Assembly: GCA_014208095.1 (NCBI GenBank)
Contig: JACHMT010000004.1
Location: forward strand, 434,001 to 498,000
From: Actinospineispora eucalypti
GTDB lineage: Bacteria > Actinomycetota > Actinomycetes > Mycobacteriales > Pseudonocardiaceae
Length of the DNA: 64,000 nucleotides
Direction: 5' to 3'
Shown: one piece after another, positions 1 to 7,652 of the stretch
How the letters are laid out: each line of letters begins with the position of its first letter
Numbering within the stretch: the first letter of the stretch is position 1
The notes under the pieces: model-generated
Told to the model about the DNA's origin: nothing
The model's input: only the letters and a program-made list of their open reading frames with translations
The model's database searches: none
Program-made: the position numbers and the translations under genes

Positions 1-596
1 ACGGCGCCCGCCGTGCCGGCGCCGGAACGGTCCGGGTGCGCGGCAACCCACTCGCCCCCGGCTCCGTGCCGGCCGCCGTCGAAGCCGGCGTCGGGCTGTG
101 CCCGGAGGAGCGCAAGGGCCAGGCCCTGATCCTGCACGAGTCGGTGTACCGGAACGTCTCGCTGCCGGTGCTGGACCGGTTCGCCCGCGCCGGCTTCCTG
201 GCCGAGGACGCCGACCTGGCCGAGGCCGCGCGCACCACGGAACGGCTGGACGTGCGGCCGGCCGACCCGACCGCGCCGGTGCGCACCCTTTCCGGCGGCA
301 ACCAGCAGAAGGTGGTGCTGGCCCGCTGGCTGCTGGCCGGCTCGCGGGTGTTGTTGCTGGACGAGCCGACCCGGGGCGTGGACGTCGGTGCCCGCGCGGA
401 GATCTACTCGCTGATCCGGGACGCGGTGGGGCGGGGTGTGGCCGTGGTGCTGGTGTCCAGCGACATCCCCGAGGTGCTCGGGCTGGCCGACCAGGTGCTG
501 GTGGTCGCGGACGGCCGGGTGGTGCACCGCGCGCCGGCCGCCGAGCTGGACGAACAAAGCGTGCTCGACCTGGTGATGCAGGGGGAGCGGGCATGA
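1..596 (+). CDS. Sugar ABC transporter ATP-binding protein, C-terminal part (RbsA-like)
   Basis: The gene is cut by the window start; reading frame 3 is open from base 3 and about 197 residues are visible. They form the second nucleotide-binding domain of a double-ATPase RbsA/MglA-type subunit: the signature LSGGNQQK, Walker B LLLDEPTRGVDVG and the D-loop/H-region VLVSSDIPEVLGLAD are all present. The GNQQK signature is typical of carbohydrate uptake (CUT2) ATPases. The protein would sit on the cytoplasmic face of the membrane and power uptake through the permease that starts in its last codons (ATGA overlap). The true start lies outside the window. Confidence 0.93.
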   Translation, partial: GARRAGAGTVRVRGNPLAPGSVPAAVEAGVGLCPEERKGQALILHESVYRNVSLPVLDRFARAGFLAEDADLAEAARTTERLDVRPADPTAPVRTLSGGNQQKVVLARWLLAGSRVLLLDEPTRGVDVGARAEIYSLIRDAVGRGVAVVLVSSDIPEVLGLADQVLVVADGRVVHRAPAAELDEQSVLDLVMQGERA

Positions 597-1621
597 CGCG
601 CGCGAACGTACCTCCCGCGAAGGAGACCGCCCGGGCCGGCCATCCAGCCGACCCCGACGACGTGGCCGGCCCGACCCGGCCCGGGCGGTTCTCCGTGTCC
701 CGGCTGCCCCGGCACAACCTGGGCCTGGTCGGGGTGCTCGCCGCGCTGGGCGTGATCGGCGTGCTCACCGCGCCGACCTTCCTCAGCGCCGGCAACCTGC
801 TGACCATCCTGACCTCGGCGTCGATCATCGGCGTGCTCACCGTCGGGGCCACCTTCGTGATCATCGGCGGGGGAATCGACCTTTCGGTCGGCAAGGTGAT
901 GGCGCTGGCCTCGGTGTGGGCGACCACGGTGGCCACGCAGTCCTACGGGCCGGTGGTGATGGTGTTCTGCGCGCTGGTCGTCGGCGTGGGTGCCGGGCTG
1001 GTCAACGGGCTGCTCATCTCCTACGGGCGGATCGTGCCGTTCATCGTCACGCTGGCCATGCTCATCTCCGCGCAGGGCCTGGCCGAGCGGATCTCCGGGA
1101 AGCGCAGCCAGATCGTCACCGACCCGGTGATCGCCGGCATCGCCAGCACCCGGCTGCTGGGCATCCCGCTGCTGGTCTACATCTTCGCCGTGGTGGTGGC
1201 GCTGGGCTGGGTGCTGCTGAACCGCACCACGTTCGGCCGGCGCACCTTCGCCATCGGCGGCAACCCCGAGGCGGCCCGGCTGGCCGGCATCGACGTGCGC
1301 CGGCACACCGCCGCGCTGTACGCGGTGTCCGGGCTGTGCTGCGGCATCGCCGCGATCATGATCGCCTCGCTGACCACCACCGGGTCCAGCACCCACGGCA
1401 CGCTCTACGAGCTGGACGCGATCGCGGCGGTGATCATCGGCGGCACGCTGCTCTCCGGCGGCCGGGGCACCCTGATCGGCTCCATCCTCGGCGTACTGGT
1501 GTTCACCACGATCACCAACCTGTTCGTGCTGAACAACCTGGAGACCGAGGTCCAGAACATCGCCAAGGGCGCGATCATCGTCGCCGCCGTGCTGGTGCAG
1601 AGGAGGACACGTGCTACGTAG
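593..1621 (+). CDS. Sugar ABC transporter permease (RbsC-like)
   Basis: A 342-residue integral membrane protein of the BPD_transp_2/RbsC family. After a polar N-terminus of about 45 residues come roughly eight to ten hydrophobic segments. The conserved GGIDLSVGKVMAL stretch and the GTLLSGGRGTLIGSILGVL stretch are typical of CUT2 sugar permeases. The ATG at 593 overlaps the stop of the ATPase by 4 bp, so translation is probably coupled; the open frame extends further upstream but only as a shadow of the ATPase. Together with the flanking ATPase and binding protein it makes a complete ribose/inositol-type importer. Confidence 0.93.
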   Translation: MTRANVPPAKETARAGHPADPDDVAGPTRPGRFSVSRLPRHNLGLVGVLAALGVIGVLTAPTFLSAGNLLTILTSASIIGVLTVGATFVIIGGGIDLSVGKVMALASVWATTVATQSYGPVVMVFCALVVGVGAGLVNGLLISYGRIVPFIVTLAMLISAQGLAERISGKRSQIVTDPVIAGIASTRLLGIPLLVYIFAVVVALGWVLLNRTTFGRRTFAIGGNPEAARLAGIDVRRHTAALYAVSGLCCGIAAIMIASLTTTGSSTHGTLYELDAIAAVIIGGTLLSGGRGTLIGSILGVLVFTTITNLFVLNNLETEVQNIAKGAIIVAAVLVQRRTRAT

Positions 1622-2657
1622 GGGATTCCTGGCCGGTGCGGTCGGGGTGGGAGCCGGGGTGGCACTCACCGCTTGTACGAGCAACACACCGGCCGGCAAC
1701 AACGCCGCGCCCGCCCCGGGTGCCGCCGCACCGGCCGGAAACAATGCGGCTCCGGGCCGCCCGGTGACCATCGGGTTCTCCGCGCCGGCCGCCGACCACG
1801 GCTGGATCGCGGCCATCGCCAAGAACGCCCAGGCGCAGGCCGGGCAGTACCCGGACGTCACCTACCAGCCGGTGAACCCGACCAACGACATCACCCAGCA
1901 GATCGCCGCCGTGGAGACACTGATCAACAAGAAGGTGGACGCGCTGGTCATCCTGCCCAACGACGGCAGCCAGCTCACCTCGCTGGGCCGGCGCGCCATG
2001 CAGGCGGGCATCCCGGTGGTCAACCTGGACCGCATCTTCGACACCCCGCTGGCCTACCGCTGCTGGATCGGCGGGGACAACTACGGCATGGGCGTGAGCG
2101 CGGGCAACTACATCGCCAACCGGCTTCGCGAGCGGAACGTCGCCCAGCCGGTGATCGGGGAGATCGCCGGCATCGACAACCTGCCGCTCACCCAGCAGCG
2201 CAGCCAGGGCTTCAAGGACGCGCTGGCCAGCTTCGGCTTCTCCGTGGGGCCGCGCCAGGCGGCCGACTTCACCGCGCAGGGCGGCCAGCGGGTCGCGGCC
2301 AACCTGCTGCAGGCCGCGCCCCGGCTGGACGCGCTGTGGAACCACGACGACGACCAGGGCATCGGCGTGCTCGCCGCCATCCAGCAGGCCGGGCGCTCCG
2401 AGTTCTTCATGGTCGGCGGGGCCGGCTCGTCGAACGCGATGCAGGCCATCCAGGCGGACAACACGGTGCTGAAGGCGACGGTCACCTACAGCCCGACCAT
2501 GGCTTCCTCGGCGATTTCCCTGGCTCGCCTGGTCGCCCAGCGAAGGGGGCTGGGCGACCTGGTCGAGCACGAGGTGCCGGCGTCGATCACCCTGGCCTCG
2601 GCCACGGTGACCAAGGACAACGTCGGTGAGTACCTGCCGTTGGGCTTCGAGTCCTGA
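1611..2657 (+). CDS. Sugar-binding lipoprotein of the ABC importer (periplasmic-binding-protein-like)
   Basis: A 348-residue substrate-binding protein of the Peripla_BP_4 (ribose/galactose) family. The GTG start at 1611 has a strong AGGAGG at 1601-1606 and lies inside the permease end (11-bp overlap). The N-terminus has a twin-arginine-like RRGFLAG stretch, a hydrophobic segment and a lipobox LTAC, so it should be exported and lipid-anchored outside the membrane. A TAPA/N-rich linker follows, then the domain starting VTIGFSAPAADHGW. Ligand is not readable from sequence; the neighbouring dehydrogenase and isomerase suggest a sugar or cyclitol. Confidence 0.92.
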   Translation: MLRRGFLAGAVGVGAGVALTACTSNTPAGNNAAPAPGAAAPAGNNAAPGRPVTIGFSAPAADHGWIAAIAKNAQAQAGQYPDVTYQPVNPTNDITQQIAAVETLINKKVDALVILPNDGSQLTSLGRRAMQAGIPVVNLDRIFDTPLAYRCWIGGDNYGMGVSAGNYIANRLRERNVAQPVIGEIAGIDNLPLTQQRSQGFKDALASFGFSVGPRQAADFTAQGGQRVAANLLQAAPRLDALWNHDDDQGIGVLAAIQQAGRSEFFMVGGAGSSNAMQAIQADNTVLKATVTYSPTMASSAISLARLVAQRRGLGDLVEHEVPASITLASATVTKDNVGEYLPLGFES

Positions 2658-3841
2658 TGGGCGCTTCGGTACTCGGCGTGGGCATGGTCGGCTACGCGTT
2701 CATGGGGGCGGCGCACTCGCACGCCTGGCGGTCGGCCGCCCGGTTCTTCGACCTGCCCCTGACCCCGGAGCTGACCGCGCTGTGCGGGCGCAACCGGGCG
2801 GCGGTGGACGCGGCGGCGGACCGGATGGGCTGGGCGTCGGTGGAGACGGACTGGCGGGCGCTGCTGCGCCGGGATGACATCGCGCTGGTCGACGTGTGCA
2901 CCCCCGGCGACACCCACGCGGAGATCGCCATCGCCGCACTGGCCGCCGGCAAACACGTGCTGTGTGAGAAACCCCTGGCCAACAGCGTCGCCGAGGCGCG
3001 GGAGATGGCCGCCGCGGCCGCCCACGCGGCGGAACGCGGGGTGCGCAGCATGGTCGGCTTCTCCTACCGCCGGGTGCCCGCGCTGGCGCTGGCCCGGCGG
3101 CTGGTGGCGCGGGGCCGGATCGGCGAGGTGCGGCACGTGCGGGCGTCCTACCAGCAGGACTGGCTGGTCGACCCGGAGGCGCCGCTGGTCTGGCGGCTGC
3201 GCAGGGAGGCGGCCGGGTCGGGCGCGCTGGGTGACATCGGCGCGCACATCGTGGACATGGCCCAGTACCTCACCGGCGACCGGCTGACCGGGGTGTGCGC
3301 GCTCACCGAGACGTTCGTGAAGGAACGCCCGCTGCCGGTGGGTGCCGCGGCCGGCGGTCTGGCGGCCGGCGGGGTCAGCGCGGAACGCGGTGCGGTGACC
3401 GTGGACGACGCGGCGCTGTTCCTGGGCCGGTTCGCCGGCGGCGCACTGGCCTCCTTCGAGGCCACCCGGTTCGCCACCGGCCGGAAGAACGCGCTGCGCA
3501 TCGAGCTGTCCGGCAGCCTCGGCGCGCTGGCCTTCGACCTGGAGTCGATGAACGAGCTGGCCTACTACGACAACACCGAGGACCCGGAGACCGCCGGCTT
3601 CCGGCGCATCCTGGCCACCGAGCCGACCCATCCCTACGTGCACGCCTGGTGGCCGCCCGGGCACCTGCTCGGCTACGAGCACACCTTCACCCACCAGGTG
3701 GCCGACCTGGTTTCCGACATCGCCGCCGACCGTGACCCGACCCCGTCCTTTGCCGACGGCCTGAACGTGCAACTGGTGCTGGACGCGGTCGCCCGCTCGG
3801 CGGACGGCGGCGGCGCCTGGCAGCCGATTGGGAGTGAGTGA
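2657..3841 (+). CDS. Gfo/Idh/MocA family NAD(P)-dependent dehydrogenase
   Basis: A 394-residue oxidoreductase with an N-terminal Rossmann domain (GVGMVGYAFMGAAHSHAW, a GxGxxG variant at residues 6-11) and the family motif CEKPLANS near residue 103, whose lysine is the usual catalytic base. The C-terminal alpha/beta domain carries GDIGAHIVDMAQYL. It probably oxidises a hydroxyl of the imported sugar or cyclitol. Start ATG 2657 shares a base with the TGA of the binding-protein gene. Close relatives exist for many substrates, so the exact reaction is not assigned. Confidence 0.9.
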   Translation: MGASVLGVGMVGYAFMGAAHSHAWRSAARFFDLPLTPELTALCGRNRAAVDAAADRMGWASVETDWRALLRRDDIALVDVCTPGDTHAEIAIAALAAGKHVLCEKPLANSVAEAREMAAAAAHAAERGVRSMVGFSYRRVPALALARRLVARGRIGEVRHVRASYQQDWLVDPEAPLVWRLRREAAGSGALGDIGAHIVDMAQYLTGDRLTGVCALTETFVKERPLPVGAAAGGLAAGGVSAERGAVTVDDAALFLGRFAGGALASFEATRFATGRKNALRIELSGSLGALAFDLESMNELAYYDNTEDPETAGFRRILATEPTHPYVHAWWPPGHLLGYEHTFTHQVADLVSDIAADRDPTPSFADGLNVQLVLDAVARSADGGGAWQPIGSE

Positions 3842-4850
3842 CTTGGCCCGACCGATCACGCTGTTCACCGGCCAGTGGGCGGACCTGCCGTTCGAGGAGG
3901 TGGCCCGGCTGGCCGGCGAGTGGGGCTATGACGGGCTGGAGATCGCCTGCTGGGGCGACCACTTCGACCCCTGGGCGGCGGTTTCCGATGATCGCTATCT
4001 GCGCGGCCGCCGGGACATCCTGGAGAAGCACGGCCTGTCCGTGTACGCCATCTCCAACCACCTCACCGGGCAGGCGGTGTGCGACGACCCGATCGACGAG
4101 CGCCACCGGGCACTGCTGCCCTCCCGGGTCTGGGGCGACGGCTCGCCGGAGGGGGTACGGGAACGGGCCGCCGAGGCGATGAAGGTGACCGCCCGGGCGG
4201 CCGCCGCGCTCGGCGTGGACACGGTCGTGGGGTTCACCGGCTCGAAGATCTGGAAGACGGTGGCCATGTTCCCGCCGGTCCCCGCGTCGATGGTGGAGGA
4301 CGGGTACCGGGACTTCGCCGACCGGTGGAACCCGATCCTGGACGTGTTCGACGAGGTCGGCGTGCGCTTCGCCCACGAGGTGCACCCGAGCGAGATCGCC
4401 TACGACTACTGGACCACGGTCGCCGCGCTGGACGCGCTCGGGCGCAGGCCGGCCTTCGGCCTGAACTGGGACCCCAGCCACATGGTCTGGCAGGACATCG
4501 ACCCGGTCGGCTTCCTCTGGGACTTCCGGGACCGGATCTACCACGTGGACTGCAAGGACACGGCGTTGCGCACCGGAAACGGCCGCAACGGCCGCCTCGG
4601 CTCGCACCTCCCCTGGGCCGACCCCCGCCGGGGCTGGGACTTCGTCTCGGTCGGCCGGGGCGACGTCCCCTGGGAAGCGTCCTTCCGCATGCTCAACGCG
4701 ATCAACTACACCGGCCCCATCTCGATCGAATGGGAAGACGCCGGCATGGACCGCCTACAAGGCGCCCCCGAAGCCCTCGCCTACATCCGCGCCAACGTAT
4801 TCCCCCCACCAGAAGCGGCCTTCGACACCGCCTTCTCCCCCCAACCCTGA
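3834..4850 (+). CDS. Sugar phosphate isomerase/epimerase family TIM-barrel protein
   Basis: About 338 residues of the AP_endonuc_2 / xylose-isomerase-like fold. Metal-site-like stretches are visible: EVHPSEIAYDYW, NWDPSHMVWQ, HVDCKDT and SIEWEDAG. I place the start at GTG 3834, overlapping the stop of the preceding dehydrogenase; a TTG at 3828 is an alternative. It is the last gene of the 1-4850 operon and likely rearranges or dehydrates the keto product of the dehydrogenase. The stop codon TGA (4848-4850) is also the first bases of a 22-bp tandem repeat array. Confidence 0.88.
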   Translation: MSDLARPITLFTGQWADLPFEEVARLAGEWGYDGLEIACWGDHFDPWAAVSDDRYLRGRRDILEKHGLSVYAISNHLTGQAVCDDPIDERHRALLPSRVWGDGSPEGVRERAAEAMKVTARAAAALGVDTVVGFTGSKIWKTVAMFPPVPASMVEDGYRDFADRWNPILDVFDEVGVRFAHEVHPSEIAYDYWTTVAALDALGRRPAFGLNWDPSHMVWQDIDPVGFLWDFRDRIYHVDCKDTALRTGNGRNGRLGSHLPWADPRRGWDFVSVGRGDVPWEASFRMLNAINYTGPISIEWEDAGMDRLQGAPEALAYIRANVFPPPEAAFDTAFSPQP

Positions 4851-4935
4851 TTCAGTGCCCCCAGCACTCTGATTCAGTGCTTTGAGCACGGTGATTCAGT
4901 GGTTTGGGCACGGTGATTCAGTCGGTTCAGCAGGC
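4848..4935 (+). repeat. 22-bp tandem repeat array, four units (TGATTCAGT type)
   Basis: Four copies of TGATTCAG start at 4848, 4870, 4892 and 4914, exactly 22 bp apart. The third unit, CGGTGATTCAGTGGTTTGGG then CA, aligns with the CGGCGAGTCGGGGATTTGGG units seen at 10441 and elsewhere, so I place it in the same family. The first unit includes the stop codon of the upstream gene. Confidence 0.85.
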
Positions 4936-5220
4936 CTCGGGCAGCCCCGCCCAGGCGAACGCCTCCCGGTGGAACCGCGCCACCTCAGCCGGCCGGTCGT
5001 CGCCGAGCATGTCGTCGCGCACCGGAATCCCACGCCGGGCGGGTCGAACGAGGAGTTCCTGGCCTGCCCGGGGGTGTCGCCGAGGCAGACCACGGACCGC
5101 GGCGCGGTGGTGATCTCGGCGGGATCTCGGCCGGCTTCCCGGGCGTAGGAGTCCAGCTTGGTCCGCCCGGCCTGGATCCCCTCCGGGCCGAGCTTGGCCG
5201 GCAGCCAGCCCTGGGTGGTC
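4927..5220 (-). pseudogene. Remnant of an LLM-class F420-dependent oxidoreductase (C-terminal end)
   Basis: The minus strand from about 5220 reads LPAKLGPEGIQAG, LDSYAREAGRDPAEI, RSVVCLGDTP, which resembles the C-terminal quarter of luciferase-like monooxygenases. Further down the frame is lost and continues in another frame as DDMLGDDRPAEVARFHREAF to a stop at 4927. No N-terminal three quarters exist upstream, where a plus-strand TetR gene begins. The combination of truncation plus frameshift marks it as a dead fragment. Confidence 0.6.
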
Positions 5221-6026
5221 AGGTCCCGTCAAATGATCATCAAAGCCACGGTAGATCTGCTGGTGGAACGGGTTTCGCGGCCACCACGGTGGAGGCGATC
5301 GCCGAGCGCTCCGGCGCCGCGAAGACCACCACCTACCGGCACTGGCCGGACAAGGGGGCCGTGCTGGGCGGCACCATCGAGTCGATCATCCCGATGGCCA
5401 CCGCGCCGGACAGCGGCAGCCTGCGCGGCGACCTGGCGCGGTTCGCCGAGGAGTTGGCCGGGGTGCTGTCCGCGCCGCCGACCTCGGCGTTGGTTCCCGC
5501 GCTGGTCGACTCGGCCGAGCGGGACACGGCGCCGGCGAAGCCGCTCGCCGGGTTCACCGCCGGGCGTCGGGCGCCGATCCGGGAGGCGGTGGCGCGCGCG
5601 GCCGGGCGTGGGGAGATCGACCCGCGGATCGACGCCGAAGCGGTGGCCGAGCTGTTCCTGGGGCCGATCTTCTACCGGCGGCTGCTGTCCCGTGAACCTC
5701 TGGACGCCCCGTTCACCGCCCGCACGGTGAACGGGGTGATGGCGGCGCTGCCGCTCCTTGCCCAGGGCAGCGAGCCCCGGCCCGAGGGGGTGATCGCCGT
5801 CTCTGGCGCTCTGGCGTCGATTTTCGACGCTGAACCGCCGCGGACGGTGATCACTCCTCGAGCGAGACGTTCGCGCCCCGATCGGCGAGCCGCCTGGGCC
5901 CGGTCTGCGCGGCGCGTCGCCGGCGGCTCGCCCATGCGGGGCTTGCGCCGGACGTGCGGGACGCTCACGCGGGGCTTGCGCCGGACGTGCGGGACGCTCA
6001 CGCGGGGCTTGCGCCAGCGGTGCTGA
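5221..6026 (+). pseudogene. TetR family regulator, frameshifted
   Basis: The helix-turn-helix domain is split across two frames. Frame 1 reads QMIIKATVDLLVER up to about 5269, and the next frame continues GFAATTVEAIAERSGAAKTT from 5271, followed by TYRHWPDKGAVL. Loss of one base at 5269-5271 (CGN GGT to CGGGT) restores a perfect TetR N-terminus. The C-terminal ligand domain (LARFAEELAGVL to SIFDAE) is intact, then runs into 33-bp repeats. It lies just upstream of an operator and paaDE, so it was probably their regulator. A sequencing error could also give this picture. Confidence 0.7.
5936..6020 (+). repeat. 33-bp tandem repeat, 2.5 units, in the tail of the TetR frame
   Basis: GCGGGGCTTGCGCC starts at 5936, 5969 and 6002, a strict 33-bp period. 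It would add GLRRTCGTLTR repeats to the protein end, which is unlike any TetR C-terminus and suggests that the frame runs into non-coding repeat DNA. Confidence 0.8.
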
Positions 6027-6047
6027 GGCGGCATCCTGTTACTAGAC

Positions 6048-6063
6048 GACCGAACATTCGGTC
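6048..6063. promoter_or_regulatory. Palindromic operator (TetR type) upstream of paaD
   Basis: GACCGAACATTCGGTC has perfect 7-bp arms around CA. It ends 21 bp before the paaD start, where a TetR dimer would block transcription. The ACCG-N6-CGGT-N-AGT right half resembles, from memory, the PaaR site of corynebacteria. The adjacent frameshifted TetR gene is the natural candidate regulator. Confidence 0.7.
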
Positions 6064-6084
6064 AGTACGAGTGAGGAGGCGTCG

Positions 6085-6591
6085 GTGCTGAGTACCGAGA
6101 GCCGGGACGCGCGCCGGGTCGCCGGCGAGGTGGTGGACCCGGAGATGCCCATGCTCACCCTCGCCGACCTCGGCGTGCTGCGCGGTGTCGAGGTGTCCGG
6201 GGACGCGGTCACGGTGACCATCACGCCCACCTACAGCGGCTGCCCGGCGTTGGCCGAGATGCGCGACGACCTGCGGGAAGCCCTGCACGGCGCCGGTTAC
6301 CGCGAGGTCGAGGTGCGCACCGTGCTCTCCCCGCCGTGGAGCACCGACTGGATCAGTGAGCGCGGCCGGCGCAAACTGGCCGAGGCCGGCGTCGCGCCAC
6401 CGGACCGGGTCGGCGAGCGGCCGGCCGGGCCGGTGCCGCTGAACCTGGAGCCGCTCAGCGCCCGGGTGCCCTGCCCGCATTGTGGCGCGCCTTCGACCGA
6501 GGAGCTGTCCCGGTTCGGGCCGACGGCATGTACCGCGCTGCGCCGCTGCCCGGCCTGCCGGGAACCCTTCGAGCACGTGAGGCCGCTGTGA
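6085..6591 (+). CDS. paaD: Phenylacetyl-CoA epoxidase subunit PaaD
   Basis: A 168-residue protein with the MIP18/DUF59-type domain: VVDPEMPMLTLADLGVLRGV at the start, then TPTYSGCPAL with the conserved cysteine, then LSPPWSTDWI. The C-terminus has a zinc ribbon (CPHCGAP and CPACREPF). PaaD helps assemble or mature the iron cofactors of the PaaABCE ring epoxidase. GTG start 6085 follows GAGGAGG at 6073-6079. It overlaps paaE by 4 bp. The expected paaA, paaB and paaC genes are not upstream. Confidence 0.92.
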   Translation: MLSTESRDARRVAGEVVDPEMPMLTLADLGVLRGVEVSGDAVTVTITPTYSGCPALAEMRDDLREALHGAGYREVEVRTVLSPPWSTDWISERGRRKLAEAGVAPPDRVGERPAGPVPLNLEPLSARVPCPHCGAPSTEELSRFGPTACTALRRCPACREPFEHVRPL

Positions 6592-7652
6592 CCGGTTTCA
6601 ACGCACTACGAGTGGCCGAGGTGGAACGGCTGTGCGACGACGCGGCCGCCGTGACCTTCGAGATCCCGGACGAGCTGCGCGCCGAGTACGCCTTCCGCCC
6701 GGGCCAGTACCTGACCCTCCGCCAAAACGTGGACGGCCGGGAGGAGCGCCGCTCCTACTCGATCTGCGCGCCGGCCGGCGCGCCGCCCCGGGTCGGTGTG
6801 CGGCGCATCGACGGCGGGCTGTTCTCCAGCTGGCTGGTCGACCGGGTACGCGCCGGCGACCGGGTGGAGGTGGCCCCGCCGTCCGGCACGTTCAGCCCGG
6901 CCCGGATCGCGCGGGGCGAGCACCACGGGCTGATCGCGGCCGGCTCGGGCATCACCCCGGTGCTGTCCATCGCCGCGTCCGTGCTGGCCGCCCACGAGGA
7001 CACCCACGTCACCCTGCTCTACGGCAACCGGCGCACCGACACGGTGATGTTCGCCGAGGAGCTGGCCGACCTGAAGAACCGCTACGGCCCCCGCCTGCAC
7101 CTGGTGCACGTGTTGTCCCGGGAACCGCAGGAGGCGGACATCGGGTCCGGCCGGTTGGACGAGCCGAAGCTGCGCGAGCTGCTCACGCTGCTCGTGGACA
7201 CCGACGGCGTGGACCACTGGTGGCTGTGCGGCCCGCTGGGTGTGACCGAGGCCGCGCGCGGCGTGCTGGAGTCGCTCGACGTCGACGCGAAACGGGTGCA
7301 CCGCGAGCTGTTCTACGTCGACGAACCGCCCCCCGAGCTGCACCACCCGGACGACCCGGCCCCGCTGGACGGCGAGACCGCCGAGGTCACCGTGGTACTC
7401 AACGGCCGGTCCACCGTGCTCACCCTGCCCCGGACGGAACCGGTGCTGGACGCCGCGCAGCGGGTGCGCGCCGACCTCCCGTTCGCCTGCAAGGGCGGGG
7501 TCTGCGGGACCTGTCGCGCGCTGGTCACCGACGGCGAGGTGCGGATGCGGCGCAACTTCGCCCTGGAGCCGGCCGAGCTGGCCGCCGGCTACGCCCTCAC
7601 CTGCCAGGCCCTGCCCACCACCGACACCCTGACCATCGACTTCGACGCCTGA
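6588..7652 (+). CDS. paaE: Phenylacetyl-CoA epoxidase reductase subunit PaaE
   Basis: A 354-residue electron-transfer protein with three parts: FAD-binding barrel (RSYSICAP), NAD-binding domain (GSGITPVLSIAASVL, then CGPLGVTEAARGVL) and a C-terminal plant-type 2Fe-2S domain with the cysteines of CKGGVCGTCRALV and a further CQAL. It would pass electrons from NADPH to the PaaABC oxygenase. GTG 6588 overlaps the paaD stop. Without paaABC nearby it may serve another oxygenase or one encoded elsewhere. Confidence 0.92.
   Translation: MTGFNALRVAEVERLCDDAAAVTFEIPDELRAEYAFRPGQYLTLRQNVDGREERRSYSICAPAGAPPRVGVRRIDGGLFSSWLVDRVRAGDRVEVAPPSGTFSPARIARGEHHGLIAAGSGITPVLSIAASVLAAHEDTHVTLLYGNRRTDTVMFAEELADLKNRYGPRLHLVHVLSREPQEADIGSGRLDEPKLRELLTLLVDTDGVDHWWLCGPLGVTEAARGVLESLDVDAKRVHRELFYVDEPPPELHHPDDPAPLDGETAEVTVVLNGRSTVLTLPRTEPVLDAAQRVRADLPFACKGGVCGTCRALVTDGEVRMRRNFALEPAELAAGYALTCQALPTTDTLTIDFDA

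Noticed and set aside
404..1861. Large minus-strand frame of 485 codons opposite the sugar permease
   Set aside because: It is the antisense shadow of a GC-rich gene: His/Gly/Asp/Arg-rich, no fold signature, and it conflicts with three solid genes.
4848..4935. CRISPR array
   Set aside because: Units are head-to-tail 22-bp repeats without separate unique spacers, only four copies, and no cas genes are near. The same holds for the other 22-bp loci.
4882..5148. Small plus-strand ORFs in the decayed region
   Set aside because: They overlap the remnant LLM gene antisense and have no start signals or recognisable product.
6755..7012. Minus-strand ORFs within paaE
   Set aside because: Antisense frames in a gene with complete FAD, NAD and 2Fe-2S motifs.
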